64,000 nt of DNA from Leptolyngbya sp. PCC 6406 (GTDB taxonomy: Bacteria > Cyanobacteriota > Cyanobacteriia > Phormidesmidales > Phormidesmidaceae): assembly GCF_000332095.2 (NCBI RefSeq), contig NZ_KI913949.1, positions 213,089 to 277,088 of the forward strand. The letters are read 5' to 3'. The notes beneath the pieces are model-generated. The model saw only the letters and a program-made list of their open reading frames with translations. It was not told the origin of the DNA and did not search any database. Positions within the stretch are counted from its first letter, which is position 1. The number at the start of each line of letters is the position of its first letter. This document shows positions 17,944 through 24,832 of this stretch, in pieces. Position numbers and translations under genes: made by a program.

Positions 17944-18462
17944 ATGTCTAGGAATTTATGGCCTGAAGACTTAGTTGCTTCTCAATTTCGTTCACCAGTT
18001 GTAATTTTGAAAGAGCAAGCAGCTTTCTTAGAAAGACATACTAATAATATTGTTTCAGCCTTAGTCAAAAACGTCGAGGACTCGGCAACAAAAAATCCTT
18101 TTGTTTCCTCCAGCCTTGCAATATCTGCCGCCTCCAGCCTTGAAATATCTGGCACCGCTTCTCTTCTCAGATCACAAGCACAAATCAATAATACTCGATT
18201 GTTTGCCTATGACTTTTACATCACTGCGCCTGCACTCGGCAACTACCGATACCTCCTTTTCAGGATATCTCATGGCTTTGATGATGTGTATCCAACCACC
18301 ATTTTTGTTGATGGAGACTTAAGACAAGAACTACAAGTTGAATCAGATCGCCTAGTGGCGAATTCCGAACAAGAATTTGAAGAGTGTCTAGCTGAAATTT
18401 TCAAGACGGCTAAAACCAAAAAGGTCATTTCTGTTTTGTTCTCTCAAGTTCAAAGTGCTTAG
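17944..18462 (+). CDS. Unknown protein, partner of the EEP nuclease gene
   Basis: 172 residues, not recognised. An N-terminal helical part (about 1-70, low in charge) precedes a mixed alpha/beta part with YRYLLFRISHGFDDVYPTTI and a charged C-terminal helix EFEECLAEIFKTAKTKK. An imperfect 17-residue internal Ser/Ala-rich repetition (SSSLAISAASSLEISG) is encoded by a local DNA duplication (CCTCCAGCCTTG.AATATCTG at about 18108-18151). It begins 17 bases after the nuclease gene and ends 8 bases before a DUF2283 gene; all three may be one transcript. It could be an immunity or adaptor protein for the nuclease, but that is inference from position only. Confidence 0.65.
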   Translation: MSRNLWPEDLVASQFRSPVVILKEQAAFLERHTNNIVSALVKNVEDSATKNPFVSSSLAISAASSLEISGTASLLRSQAQINNTRLFAYDFYITAPALGNYRYLLFRISHGFDDVYPTTIFVDGDLRQELQVESDRLVANSEQEFEECLAEIFKTAKTKKVISVLFSQVQSA

Positions 18463-18470
18463 GTGTAAGT

Positions 18471-18710
18471 ATGGCCCTAACTCAATTCGTCGAGATTAAT
18501 CGCCATCTAAACATTGCTAAGGCTCTGCAAACTGTGGAACAGCGCCCCTGCTGGATGATGTTTGACGCTGAAGCTGACGTTTTATATCTCAATTTCCAGA
18601 ATCCTGCTCAAGTCGCGACTGATAGCGAAGTAACGGATGATGATGTGGTGATTCGCTACGCAGGAGAAGAGGTGATCGGCCTCACAATTTTGTCCGTCAG
18701 CCAACGGTAA
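18471..18710 (+). CDS. DUF2283 protein, copy 1
   Basis: 79 residues. The core FDAEADVLYLNFQNP, then TDDDVVIRYAGEEVIGLTIL, is the DUF2283 pattern (a small beta-rich domain with the DxxxDxLYI start). Such proteins often sit beside toxin-like genes and are suspected antitoxins, without firm proof. Over the last 66 residues it differs at only about ten positions from copy 2 at 22198-22437. It lies 8 bases after the unknown 172-residue protein and may be translated from the same message. Confidence 0.8.
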   Translation: MALTQFVEINRHLNIAKALQTVEQRPCWMMFDAEADVLYLNFQNPAQVATDSEVTDDDVVIRYAGEEVIGLTILSVSQR

Positions 18711-18770
18711 TTTGCAAAGTCTGCCTGTTGCTTGAAAACCGCGATCGCCCCAACATATGGAGCGATCGCG

Positions 18771-19048
18771 CTAAACCGACTCAGGATCGATCCCTAACTC
18801 TCTCAATTTCTCGGCTAGGCGGTTTGCCCGTGAGTCCTCTTGGGCGATGCGCTCTTCTGGCGTACTCAACCACTGCCCGTTTTCGTTGTACCAATAGAGC
18901 CACTCGCGATCGTGCCCTAGATACGTGCCGCGCGATCTCTCCAAATCATGGCCAAAATGACTTCGAGCAAGTTGGGAATCAGGTGCTGCAACTCGTTATC
19001 CACGGGGGTATCGTCTGGGCGGACAACTTAGCGGAGGAGGGTAAGCAT
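18771..19048 (-). pseudogene. Uma2-type nuclease remnant, internally deleted
   Basis: Minus-strand translation gives two pieces of a Uma2-family (DUF820, PD-(D/E)XK-like) protein. The N-terminal part starts at the ATG 19046-19048, has an in-frame TAA at 19028-19030, then reads DDTPVDNELQHLIPN and ILAMIWRDRAARI. Directly after, in a different frame, comes the C-terminal tail GTYLGHDREWLYWYNENG, QWLSTPEERIAQED and ANRLAEKLRELGIDPES ending at TAG 18771-18773. The middle, about 100 or more residues including the catalytic region, is missing. The junction lies at a GATCGCG, that is, a HIP1-like site, suggesting deletion between two such octamers. Confidence 0.8.
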
Positions 19049-19263
19049 TGCCTGGAGTCGAACTGTGAAACCATCGCTGCTGTGAGTCAGGCCAGTGGCT
19101 CTATCTTAACGACTGGGGTGTTGGCGATAGCCTGTCTAAAGGACAATTGCCTGAGCATACTTGAGATTGGAGGTGAGATCCTCTCAGTGATGGGGCGATT
19201 GCTTTTCTATTTGTGTGAAATATTTTTACCGTACATCAATAAATTGTTGATTATGCCCAGGTA

Positions 19264-20688
19264 ATGGGAAAAAGTGTTCATCTTATCTCTTATCCTTCCA
19301 TGTATTTCCTACTATTTCTACTTGCAATCGGCTTTGTGACAGCAGCAGCGTTCTTCTATCAGCAGCTTCAAAAGAGTAAAGACGAATACAAAATTGCAGA
19401 GCAACGTGCTCAAGAAGCTGACAAAAAATTGAAAGCTGCTGACAGAAAGTATGGCGGCATAATCTCCAAAGAAGAAACTATTAAGAAGCTCGATACAAAG
19501 ATTGTTGTACTTCGCGATCGTCTCAAGCAGCTACAGCAACAAGCCGACTTTCAAGAACAAGAAATTAATCACAAAATCGGTACGTTAACGGAGAAACTAT
19601 CTAAGCTTGAAGAAAAAGACTTTGTTGAAGAATTTGGTTTCTATGAATCAAAATATGATTTTCAGGAGGCAACAGAGTACAGAGAGCGTTTAGACGAGAT
19701 TCGAGCCAAGCAAAAGCAATTCATTAAGGACAAAACCGCAGCAGTTTGCAATACGGAATGGACTGTCGCAGGAAGTAAGCGTGAAGGCCAAAAAATGGTC
19801 AATAGCTTTCTCAAACTTGTGCTTCGAGCCTTCAATGGCGAATGTGACTCGGCAGTGAGCAAGGTTAAATACAACAACGTTAATACGATGGAGAACCGTA
19901 TTCAGAAAGCCTACAATGCTCTCAATAAACTTTCTGAAACGACTCACTGTGAAATCACACCTGAATACCTGGCCTTAAAGCTTGATGAATTACATCTAAC
20001 TCACGAATATCAAGAGAAAAAGCAAGAGGAACAGGAAGAACAGCGAAGAATTCGTGAGCAAATGCGTGAAGAGGAACGTGTCGCAAAGGAACTAGAGAAA
20101 GCAGGCAAAGAAGCTGAGAGAGAAGAGAGACAGTATCAGGAAGCTCTAGAGAAGGCTAGAAAAGAGGCTAAAAGTGCGACTGGAGATCTACAAAGAAAAC
20201 TGCAAGCCCAGATAGAAGAATTACAGAAGAGAGTTCAAGAAGCCGAAGCTAATAAGGAGAGGGCAATTTCTCAGGCTCAGTTAACTAAATTTGGACACGT
20301 CTACATCATTTCCAATATTGGGTCTTTTGGCGAAAACGTTTATAAGATTGGAATGACAAGAAGGCTCATACCAGAGGAGCGTGTAAAAGAACTCGGAGAC
20401 GCTTCTGTTCCCTTTCCATTTGACGTTCACGCAATGATTTCTTGTGAGAATGCTCCCGAGCTGGAAAATAGACTACATAAGATTTTTGACGAGCAGCGCA
20501 TTAACAGCATCAACACGCGAAAAGAATTCTTCAGAGTATCTCTTGAAGAAATTGCTGAGGCTGTCAAGCAAATTGACAAGGAACTACAAACCTGTACATC
20601 AGACCTTAAAATAACTAAGGTTGCCGAAGCTGTTGAATATCGTAAGTCCTTAGCAAAAGCAAGAAGTCAACAGGTAGTTAAAGTTTAA
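19264..20688 (+). CDS. DUF4041 and GIY-YIG (T5orf172/MUG113) membrane-anchored protein
   Basis: 474 residues. An N-terminal transmembrane helix (about 12-30, FLLFLLAIGFVTAAAFFY) is followed by a coiled coil (35-120), a DUF4041-like helical region (about 120-250), a highly charged Glu/Arg/Lys coiled coil (about 250-340), and a C-terminal GIY-YIG-type nuclease domain of the T5orf172/MUG113 class: HVYIISN, then YKIGMTRR, with later Glu and Asn positions (HKIFDEQRINSIN, TRKEFFRV). This domain set occurs in phages and mobile regions; a nicking or RNA-linked role is suspected. The first codon could be the ATG at 19264 or 19303. AT-rich compared with its neighbours. Confidence 0.85.
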   Translation: MGKSVHLISYPSMYFLLFLLAIGFVTAAAFFYQQLQKSKDEYKIAEQRAQEADKKLKAADRKYGGIISKEETIKKLDTKIVVLRDRLKQLQQQADFQEQEINHKIGTLTEKLSKLEEKDFVEEFGFYESKYDFQEATEYRERLDEIRAKQKQFIKDKTAAVCNTEWTVAGSKREGQKMVNSFLKLVLRAFNGECDSAVSKVKYNNVNTMENRIQKAYNALNKLSETTHCEITPEYLALKLDELHLTHEYQEKKQEEQEEQRRIREQMREEERVAKELEKAGKEAEREERQYQEALEKARKEAKSATGDLQRKLQAQIEELQKRVQEAEANKERAISQAQLTKFGHVYIISNIGSFGENVYKIGMTRRLIPEERVKELGDASVPFPFDVHAMISCENAPELENRLHKIFDEQRINSINTRKEFFRVSLEEIAEAVKQIDKELQTCTSDLKITKVAEAVEYRKSLAKARSQQVVKV

Positions 20689-20694
20689 TTCAGT

Positions 20695-20880
20695 GCCGAT
20701 AGGAGCGATTGCGCTAGTCAGCGAGTTGAGTGGGACGTTGGGGGCGATCGCGGACGAGATGAGGCGCGATCGCTTCCCAGACAGGCTAGCGCGATCGCGC
20801 TAGTCGAGGAGATAATTGAGGTGAGGGGGCGATCGCGGCGCAGGTTCAGACGAGATCGCGCTGAGGAAATAGAATCATTA
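20695..20880. repeat. HIP1-dense spacer
   Basis: At least four GCGATCGC octamers lie within about 110 bases, embedded in GAGATGAGG-type purine-rich units. The portion about 20741-20792 is nearly repeated at 22465-22510 (GCGATCGCGGA, GAGATGAGGCGCGATCG, CCCAGACAGGCTAG) and more loosely at 21508-21560. Confidence 0.8.
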
Positions 20881-20946
20881 ACTATAAGAGCGCGATTGTC
20901 CACCGGACAGGCTAACGCCAACGCGGCACAACTCCGAGATAGACCC

Positions 20947-21171
20947 ATGCAGTACCCAGACATTATTACCATCGAACCTGGTAAACGCGGCGGCAAACCC
21001 TGCATCCGGGGCATGCGCATTACCGTCTACGACGTTTTGGGATACCTCGCCTCTGGCATGACCTACGACGAAATCCTCGAAGACTTCCCCTACTTGACCC
21101 AAACCGACATTCTGGCCTGCCTGAGCTACGCCGCTGATCGTGAGCGTATCACGATGACCATTACTCCATGA
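20947..21171 (+). CDS. DUF433 antitoxin-type protein
   Basis: 74 residues from the ATG at 20947. GKRGGKPCIRGMRITVYDVL is the hallmark of DUF433, a winged-helix DNA-binding antitoxin family. The rest (GYLASGMTYDEILEDFPYL, then ILACLSYAADR) follows the family to its end, and its length is normal. It overlaps the downstream DUF5615 gene by four bases (ATGA), the usual arrangement of this toxin-antitoxin pair. It should bind the PIN-like partner and repress the shared promoter, which probably lies in the HIP1-dense spacer upstream. Confidence 0.92.
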   Translation: MQYPDIITIEPGKRGGKPCIRGMRITVYDVLGYLASGMTYDEILEDFPYLTQTDILACLSYAADRERITMTITP

Positions 21172-21500
21172 AGCTGCTTTTCGACCAAAATCTTTCACCT
21201 CGGCTGTGCGATCGCCTAGCAGACCTTTTTCCCAACTCAGCCCACATCGATTCCCTTGGACTCGGCACAGCCGATGACCGTATCGTCTGGGATTACGCCC
21301 GCAAAAACGAATACGCCGTTGTTACCAAAGACTCCGACTTTAGCGAAATCATTGTTCTACTCGGTTTTCCACCTAAAGTCATTTGGATTCGTCGCGGCAA
21401 CTGCTCAACTCGCGCTATCGAGCAAATCTTACGTGACAACTACGATGCCATCCTGCAATTAGAAGCCAACGAAGCAACTGGAATCTTGACGTTGTTTTGA
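21168..21500 (+). CDS. DUF5615 PIN-like toxin
   Basis: 110 residues matching the DUF5615 (Mut7-C-like/PIN-fold) family. FDQNLSPRL provides the first acidic residue, DSLGLGTADDRIVWDYA the middle block, VVTKDSDFSEI the second acidic cluster, and VIWIRRGNCST the conserved basic end. Such proteins are thought to be ribonucleases of VapC-like fold and are paired with DUF433 or VapB-like antitoxins; here the DUF433 gene overlaps its start by 4 bases. Complete length and all acidic positions present, so likely functional. Confidence 0.9.
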   Translation: MKLLFDQNLSPRLCDRLADLFPNSAHIDSLGLGTADDRIVWDYARKNEYAVVTKDSDFSEIIVLLGFPPKVIWIRRGNCSTRAIEQILRDNYDAILQLEANEATGILTLF

Positions 21501-21563
21501 CAAAGACGGCGATCGCGGATGAGGTGAGGAGCAATCTCGGTGAGGTTGAGGGGCGACCAGGGA

Positions 21564-21794
21564 TCATTCATCAATAATTACCCCCAGATACAAGCGAACA
21601 AACTCCTTCGCTGCCATTGGATCGAGCACTTTGAGCGCCTGAGTAATCTGAGCAATATTTTCAGCGCTGGGATCCAGACCATGATACCAGCGCCCCACAT
21701 TGGCGCGACTAATGTTCATTTCCACAGCCAGCCGATTTTGGCTGATGCCGTAAGCGTCCAAAACTTGCTTCAGTGCCTGACTTGCCCTTCCCAT
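21564..21794 (-). CDS. Small XRE-family HTH regulator
   Basis: 76 residues. A helix-turn-helix of the Cro/C1 type: LKQVLDAYGISQNRLAVEMN then ISRANVGRWYHGLDPSAENI is typical, and the rest is a short helical tail (AAKEFVRLYLGVIIDE). It is transcribed opposite to the toxin-antitoxin pair and divergently from the unknown gene at 21899. It could regulate itself or one of the neighbours. The DNA shows no partner toxin on its own strand. No metal site or extra domain. Confidence 0.85.
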   Translation of the reverse strand: MGRASQALKQVLDAYGISQNRLAVEMNISRANVGRWYHGLDPSAENIAQITQALKVLDPMAAKEFVRLYLGVIIDE

Positions 21795-21898
21795 ACTCTG
21801 ATCGTGTCAGAGGTTCTCAAGAAGGTAAATGTCACACTTGTGGATACATAGGGTTCGTGCTAATGTCACATTTATGACGACATTGAGTTGCTTCTCCT

Positions 21899-22141
21899 AT
21901 GTTCCAAGAATTCATTCCCCACACTGAAATTTACGCGCCGCCTCCCGCTGAAGGTCAGAGCCTGACATCAGCCCGTGAACCTGTGACTATGACCGTTGTA
22001 GGATCAAAGCCTGGAGTTGAACTCGTCATCAAAGTTTTACATCGCCTGGGATTTGCCGAAGCCAGGGCTTGGAGTAAACCACAAATTGATCCTAGAAGCG
22101 GTAAGTCTATGCGCGTCCTAACGAAATGGATTCGGCATTAG
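21899..22141 (+). CDS. Unknown small protein upstream of DUF2283 copy 2
   Basis: 80 residues, not recognised. An N-terminal proline-rich stretch (PHTEIYAPPPAEG) leads into a possible beta-alpha-beta fold (VTMTVVGSKPGVELVIKVLHRLGF) and a basic C-terminus (SGKSMRVLTKWIRH). It ends 56 bases before a DUF2283 gene on the same strand, so the two may form a small module comparable with other toxin-antitoxin-like pairs. No catalytic residues can be assigned. The start at ATG 21899 has weak ribosome-binding sequence. Confidence 0.5.
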   Translation: MFQEFIPHTEIYAPPPAEGQSLTSAREPVTMTVVGSKPGVELVIKVLHRLGFAEARAWSKPQIDPRSGKSMRVLTKWIRH

Positions 22142-22197
22142 CACATTGACACGCTGTGGGGATCGCAGGAAAGTTGCTCAGAACAGCAGAGGCGAAT

Positions 22198-22437
22198 ATG
22201 TCAAACCCTCAATCTAGCTGGGTTAGTCGCTATCGGAATATCGCCAAGGCGTTGCAAACTTTGGAACAGCGCCCCTGCTGGATGACGTTTGACGCTGAAG
22301 CCGACGTTTTGTACATCAATTTTCAGAATCCCGCTCAGTCTGCAACCGATAGCGAGGTCACGGATGATGATGTGATCATTCGCTACGCTGGAGATGAGGT
22401 AGTTGGCATCACGGTTTTGTCAGTCCGCCAACGGTAG
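22198..22437 (+). CDS. DUF2283 protein, copy 2
   Basis: 79 residues from the ATG at 22198 (MSNPQSS). Nearly the same protein as copy 1 at 18471 from NIAKALQ to the end, with different first 13 residues. The DUF2283 core is intact (FDAEADVLYINFQNP, TDDDVIIRYAGDEVVGITVL). The high similarity at DNA level implies a recent duplication within this region. The upstream unknown gene (21899) would be its partner, whereas copy 1 follows the nuclease pair, so the two copies have different contexts. Confidence 0.8.
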   Translation: MSNPQSSWVSRYRNIAKALQTLEQRPCWMTFDAEADVLYINFQNPAQSATDSEVTDDDVIIRYAGDEVVGITVLSVRQR

Positions 22438-22506
22438 AGGGGCGATCTCGTTGAGGATGGGAGGGCGATCGCGGATGAGATGAGGCGCGATCGTTCCCCA
22501 GACAGG

Positions 22507-22713
22507 CTAGTACTCCGGGGCGGAAATCCTGAGCCCATTTCCCCTAGGCGTTGCCTTTCTGCGGTGCATTGCTTCGCGAATGCACCCTACGAAACCCTGA
22601 AAATCAAATCTGATGATGCACCAGCCCAACATTTTCCGGTCCCCTCGCCCCCTGGGAGAGGGCTAGGGTGAGGGGCCGAAGTGTACCACGATAAATACGC
22701 CGCAGAGTACTAG
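22507..22713. mobile_element. Family A MITE-like element, copy 2
   Basis: Bounded by CTAGTACTCC and GCAGAGTACTAG, with the core GAGAGGGCTAGGGTGAGGGG. It contains an inserted GTGCATTGCTTCG / CGAATGCACCCTACG palindrome, as does copy 3. It directly abuts the IS630-type element, whose left terminus begins in its last TAG. Confidence 0.85.
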
Positions 22714-22772
22714 TACTGGGTGGCTGAAATGACCTTACCATTGAGAGGTAGGGTAAAGAGGACTTTTCTACA

Positions 22773-23351
22773 ATGGCTAGACTGACTGCCGCCAGGCTCA
22801 CTTTGAGCGAAACGGAGCGGAGCGACTTAGAGCAATTGATTCGACGTCAGCGGACGTCACAGCAGCTCGCTTTGCGCGCCAAGATTATCCTCACAGCTGA
22901 TGAGGGCAAAGGCCATGGCGAAATCGCCCGAGACTTGGGGGTCAGCAAAGAGATGAGTCGCCGCTGGCGGGGGCGTTGGCTGGAGTTGAGTCAACAACAG
23001 GTCGCTGTGGAAGAGCGCCTACAGGATGTCCCTCGTCCCGGGGCTCCGGCTACCTTTAGCCTCGAACAAATCACGCAACTCTATGCCCTAGCTTGTGCAC
23101 CGCCCGAGCAGTATGGCCGCCCCATCAGTCATTGGACCCCTGGAGAACTGGCCGATGAACTGAGCAAGCAGGGAATTGTCGAGAGTATCAGTCCCCGTCA
23201 TGTGGGCCGACTGTTGGCCGAGGCTGACCTCAAACCCCACCAGAGCCGTTACTGGCTCTCCCCCCCCCCGACCCTAACTTCGAGGACAAAGTCAAAGACA
23301 TTTGCCAGGTCTACGAACAGGCTGCCACTCGTGCCGAACACGGCGAGCTGA
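22773..23351 (+). CDS. IS630-type transposase, N-terminal frame
   Basis: 192 residues, of which about the first 165 are genuine transposase. A helix-turn-helix DNA-binding region (KGHGEIARDLGVSKEMSRRW near 50-68), a second helical region (SHWTPGELADELSKQGI, then SPRHVGRLLAEADLKPHQSR), and the linker to the catalytic domain are visible. Translation leaves the transposase frame at a run of ten C residues (23260-23269), after YWLSPPP. The remaining residues up to 23351 are out of frame. A ribosomal or transcriptional slip on the C10 run would join it to the catalytic frame at about 23270. Confidence 0.85.
   Translation: MARLTAARLTLSETERSDLEQLIRRQRTSQQLALRAKIILTADEGKGHGEIARDLGVSKEMSRRWRGRWLELSQQQVAVEERLQDVPRPGAPATFSLEQITQLYALACAPPEQYGRPISHWTPGELADELSKQGIVESISPRHVGRLLAEADLKPHQSRYWLSPPPTLTSRTKSKTFARSTNRLPLVPNTAS
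23260..23269 (+). promoter_or_regulatory. C10 slippage tract in the transposase gene
   Basis: Ten consecutive C bases lie exactly where the two transposase frames need to join. Homopolymer tracts are known sites of transcriptional or ribosomal slippage in IS elements and of replication slippage in general. It could also be a sequencing or assembly error. Confidence 0.6.
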
Positions 23352-23974
23352 CCTTCAGCCTGGATGAGATGACGGGAATCCAGGCTCTGGAACGGACGAT
23401 GCCTGACATCGCCATGAAGCCGGGACGCTGTACCCGCATTGAGTTTGAGTATATTCGCCATGGCACTCAAACCCTGATTGCCTCATTCAATGTCGCTACC
23501 GGACAGGTGGATCAGGCCACCGTGGGAGACACCCGCACCGAGCAAGACCTCGAGAGTCACCTCAGAGCCTTACTGGCCCAAGTTCCAGATGCCTCCAAGA
23601 TTCATCTGGTCATGGATTGCCTCAACACTCATCAATCGGAATCTCTCGTCCGACTGGTGGCGGAACGCGAGGAAAAACCGATTCATCTGGGCCAGAAAGG
23701 GAAGACGGGCATTCTCCTGTCTATGGCGACCCGAGCGGCGTTCTTGAGCGACCCCAGCCATCGACTGGTCGTTCACTTCACCCCCAAGCATTGCTCCTGG
23801 CTCAATCAAATTGAGCTTTGGTTCTCCATCCTGGTACGTAAGCTACTCCGACGTTCGAGTTTTACCAGTCAAGCCCAACTCAAGGCGAAGATTTTAGCGT
23901 TTGTCGATTACTTCAATCGCACCATGGCTAAGCCCTTCAAGTGGAACTACACGGGTAAGCCCTTGGTCGCATAA
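23270..23974 (+). CDS. IS630-type transposase, catalytic DDE frame
   Basis: The catalytic half, open from just after the C10 run; its first internal ATG is at 23369. The segment after the run continues the transposase (NFEDKVKDICQVYEQA). Acidic residues: the first Asp in FSLDEMTG, the second in HLVMDCLNTHQ, and the Glu in HCSWLNQIELWFS, a block typical of IS630. FNRTMAKPFKWNY closes the domain. It needs a frameshift on the C10 tract for a full protein (about 400 residues together). The element may be active, phase-variable or just damaged; a single base of tract change would restore or break it. Confidence 0.82.
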   Translation, partial: DPNFEDKVKDICQVYEQAATRAEHGELTFSLDEMTGIQALERTMPDIAMKPGRCTRIEFEYIRHGTQTLIASFNVATGQVDQATVGDTRTEQDLESHLRALLAQVPDASKIHLVMDCLNTHQSESLVRLVAEREEKPIHLGQKGKTGILLSMATRAAFLSDPSHRLVVHFTPKHCSWLNQIELWFSILVRKLLRRSSFTSQAQLKAKILAFVDYFNRTMAKPFKWNYTGKPLVA

Positions 23975-24081
23975 ATGCCTTGGCCACTTCCGCCAAGCAG
24001 TACTAGTACCAACGCAAAGTTTCCCACCTGCCCAACTCTAACTAAGATATTGAGTACAGACACAAAAAAGTTGCCGTTTCT

Positions 24082-24363
24082 ATGGAATCCACTAACGCAC
24101 TGACAACTGAAACCCTCAAAGCGCTGATTAAAGAAAGCCTGCGAGAGGTTCTGCGAGAAGAGCGGCTAAACCTGAGTTAACTGCTGATACCTTTCGTCAG
24201 CGACGAGGAACAAGCTGAAATTGAAGCTTTCCTGGGTTTTCCCGAAACCTACGCCGACGAAGAATTTGTCAACCTTACCGATTGGGTGCGGCAAAGCTCA
24301 AAGGGCAGTGGGAAGGCTACTTTCGGCTGCGAGTCGGGCAAATCCGAGTCATTTTCACCTTAG
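24082..24363 (+). pseudogene. Decayed RelBE-type toxin-antitoxin remnant
   Basis: The frame from ATG 24082 reads 32 residues (TTETLKALIKESLREVLREE) to a TAA at 24178-24180. Reading through, the same frame continues LLIPFVSDEEQAEIEAFLGF, a typical antitoxin sequence. From about 24291, in another frame, comes KLKGQWEGYFRLRVGQIRVI, then FTL, which is the C-terminal core of a RelE-family toxin. The toxin N-terminus is absent, and the toxin end is cut by a palindromic repeat. Thus an antitoxin with a nonsense codon is fused by deletion to a toxin tail; the module is dead. It lies 77 bases from the IS right end. Confidence 0.75.
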
Positions 24364-24450
24364 CTACTAGGATGCGTTAGGTGAAACCGTAACGCATCGT
24401 AGGATTTTCAACTCGGATTGATGCGTTACGCTGCGCTAACGCATCCTACT
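24363..24450. repeat. GATGCGTTA palindromic repeat
   Basis: AGGATGCGTTAGG, then GTAACGCATC, then GATGCGTTACG and TAACGCATCCTAC: four half-sites that can pair into a cruciform. A related repeat is at 49942-50036. It has truncated the RelE-like remnant. Confidence 0.75.
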
Positions 24451-24606
24451 GGATAGAGGCTTCAATATTGTACTTTTGTCCCTTGGTACTGGACTGTTAA
24501 CGGGTGATGGGTATCTAGAAACCCTACCAGGCATACGTTTCGGTCTGTTTATGGCAAATTAGCTGGAACCCTTAAAAGACGAGCCTTCTAGACATTCATC
24601 ACCTCT

Positions 24607-24804
24607 TTAGAGACCAGTGCCCCAAAACGGGTTCCCAATATTCTGTTCTTTGTATTCGCATATCTCTGGAAAGATCGCCAGGACTGGTTTTTTGCCCTAG
24701 ACATGGGCGTTTCCCACACCACCGGAGTCAACCCACGAGTACCCGTGGTGCCTCACAGCTTTGCCAGTCGCCCCCAAGCCCTGGCATATACTGAAGCCAG
24801 TTAA
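24607..24804 (+). pseudogene. Uma2-type nuclease fragment
   Basis: An open segment without start reads RVPNILFFVFAYLWKDRQDW, FFALDMGVSHTTGVNPRVPV and then VPHSFASRPQALAYTEAS to a TAA at 24802-24804. This matches the N-proximal part of Uma2-family (DUF820) proteins, notably the WKDRQDWFF and MGV(Y/S)HTTG blocks. Both the beginning and the catalytic part are missing. The bases before it (24450-24606) show nothing identifiable. Confidence 0.75.
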
Positions 24805-24832
24805 GTCAGTCGCCTAGTGTTAAAGGCTAGTC

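Larger units (their letters stand above)
22711..24005 (+). mobile_element. IS630-type insertion sequence
   Basis: About 1.3 kb. Left end TAGTACTGGGTGGCTGAAAT; the right end, read in complement, begins TAGTACTGCTTGGCGGAAGT, so the termini are imperfect inverted repeats flanked by CTAG/TA, as expected for an IS630/Tc1-type element that inserts at TA. It encodes a DDE transposase split over two frames. It separates the DUF2283 gene from a decayed RelBE-type module. Confidence 0.88.

Noticed and set aside
18728-19264. 178-codon open frame on the + strand
   Set aside because: It is antisense to the Uma2 remnant, has no family features, and its composition is random-like; the minus-strand pieces match a real family.
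22480-22671. 63-codon frame over the repeat near 22.5 kb
   Set aside because: It lies almost wholly in family A copy 2 and is not conserved among the other copies.
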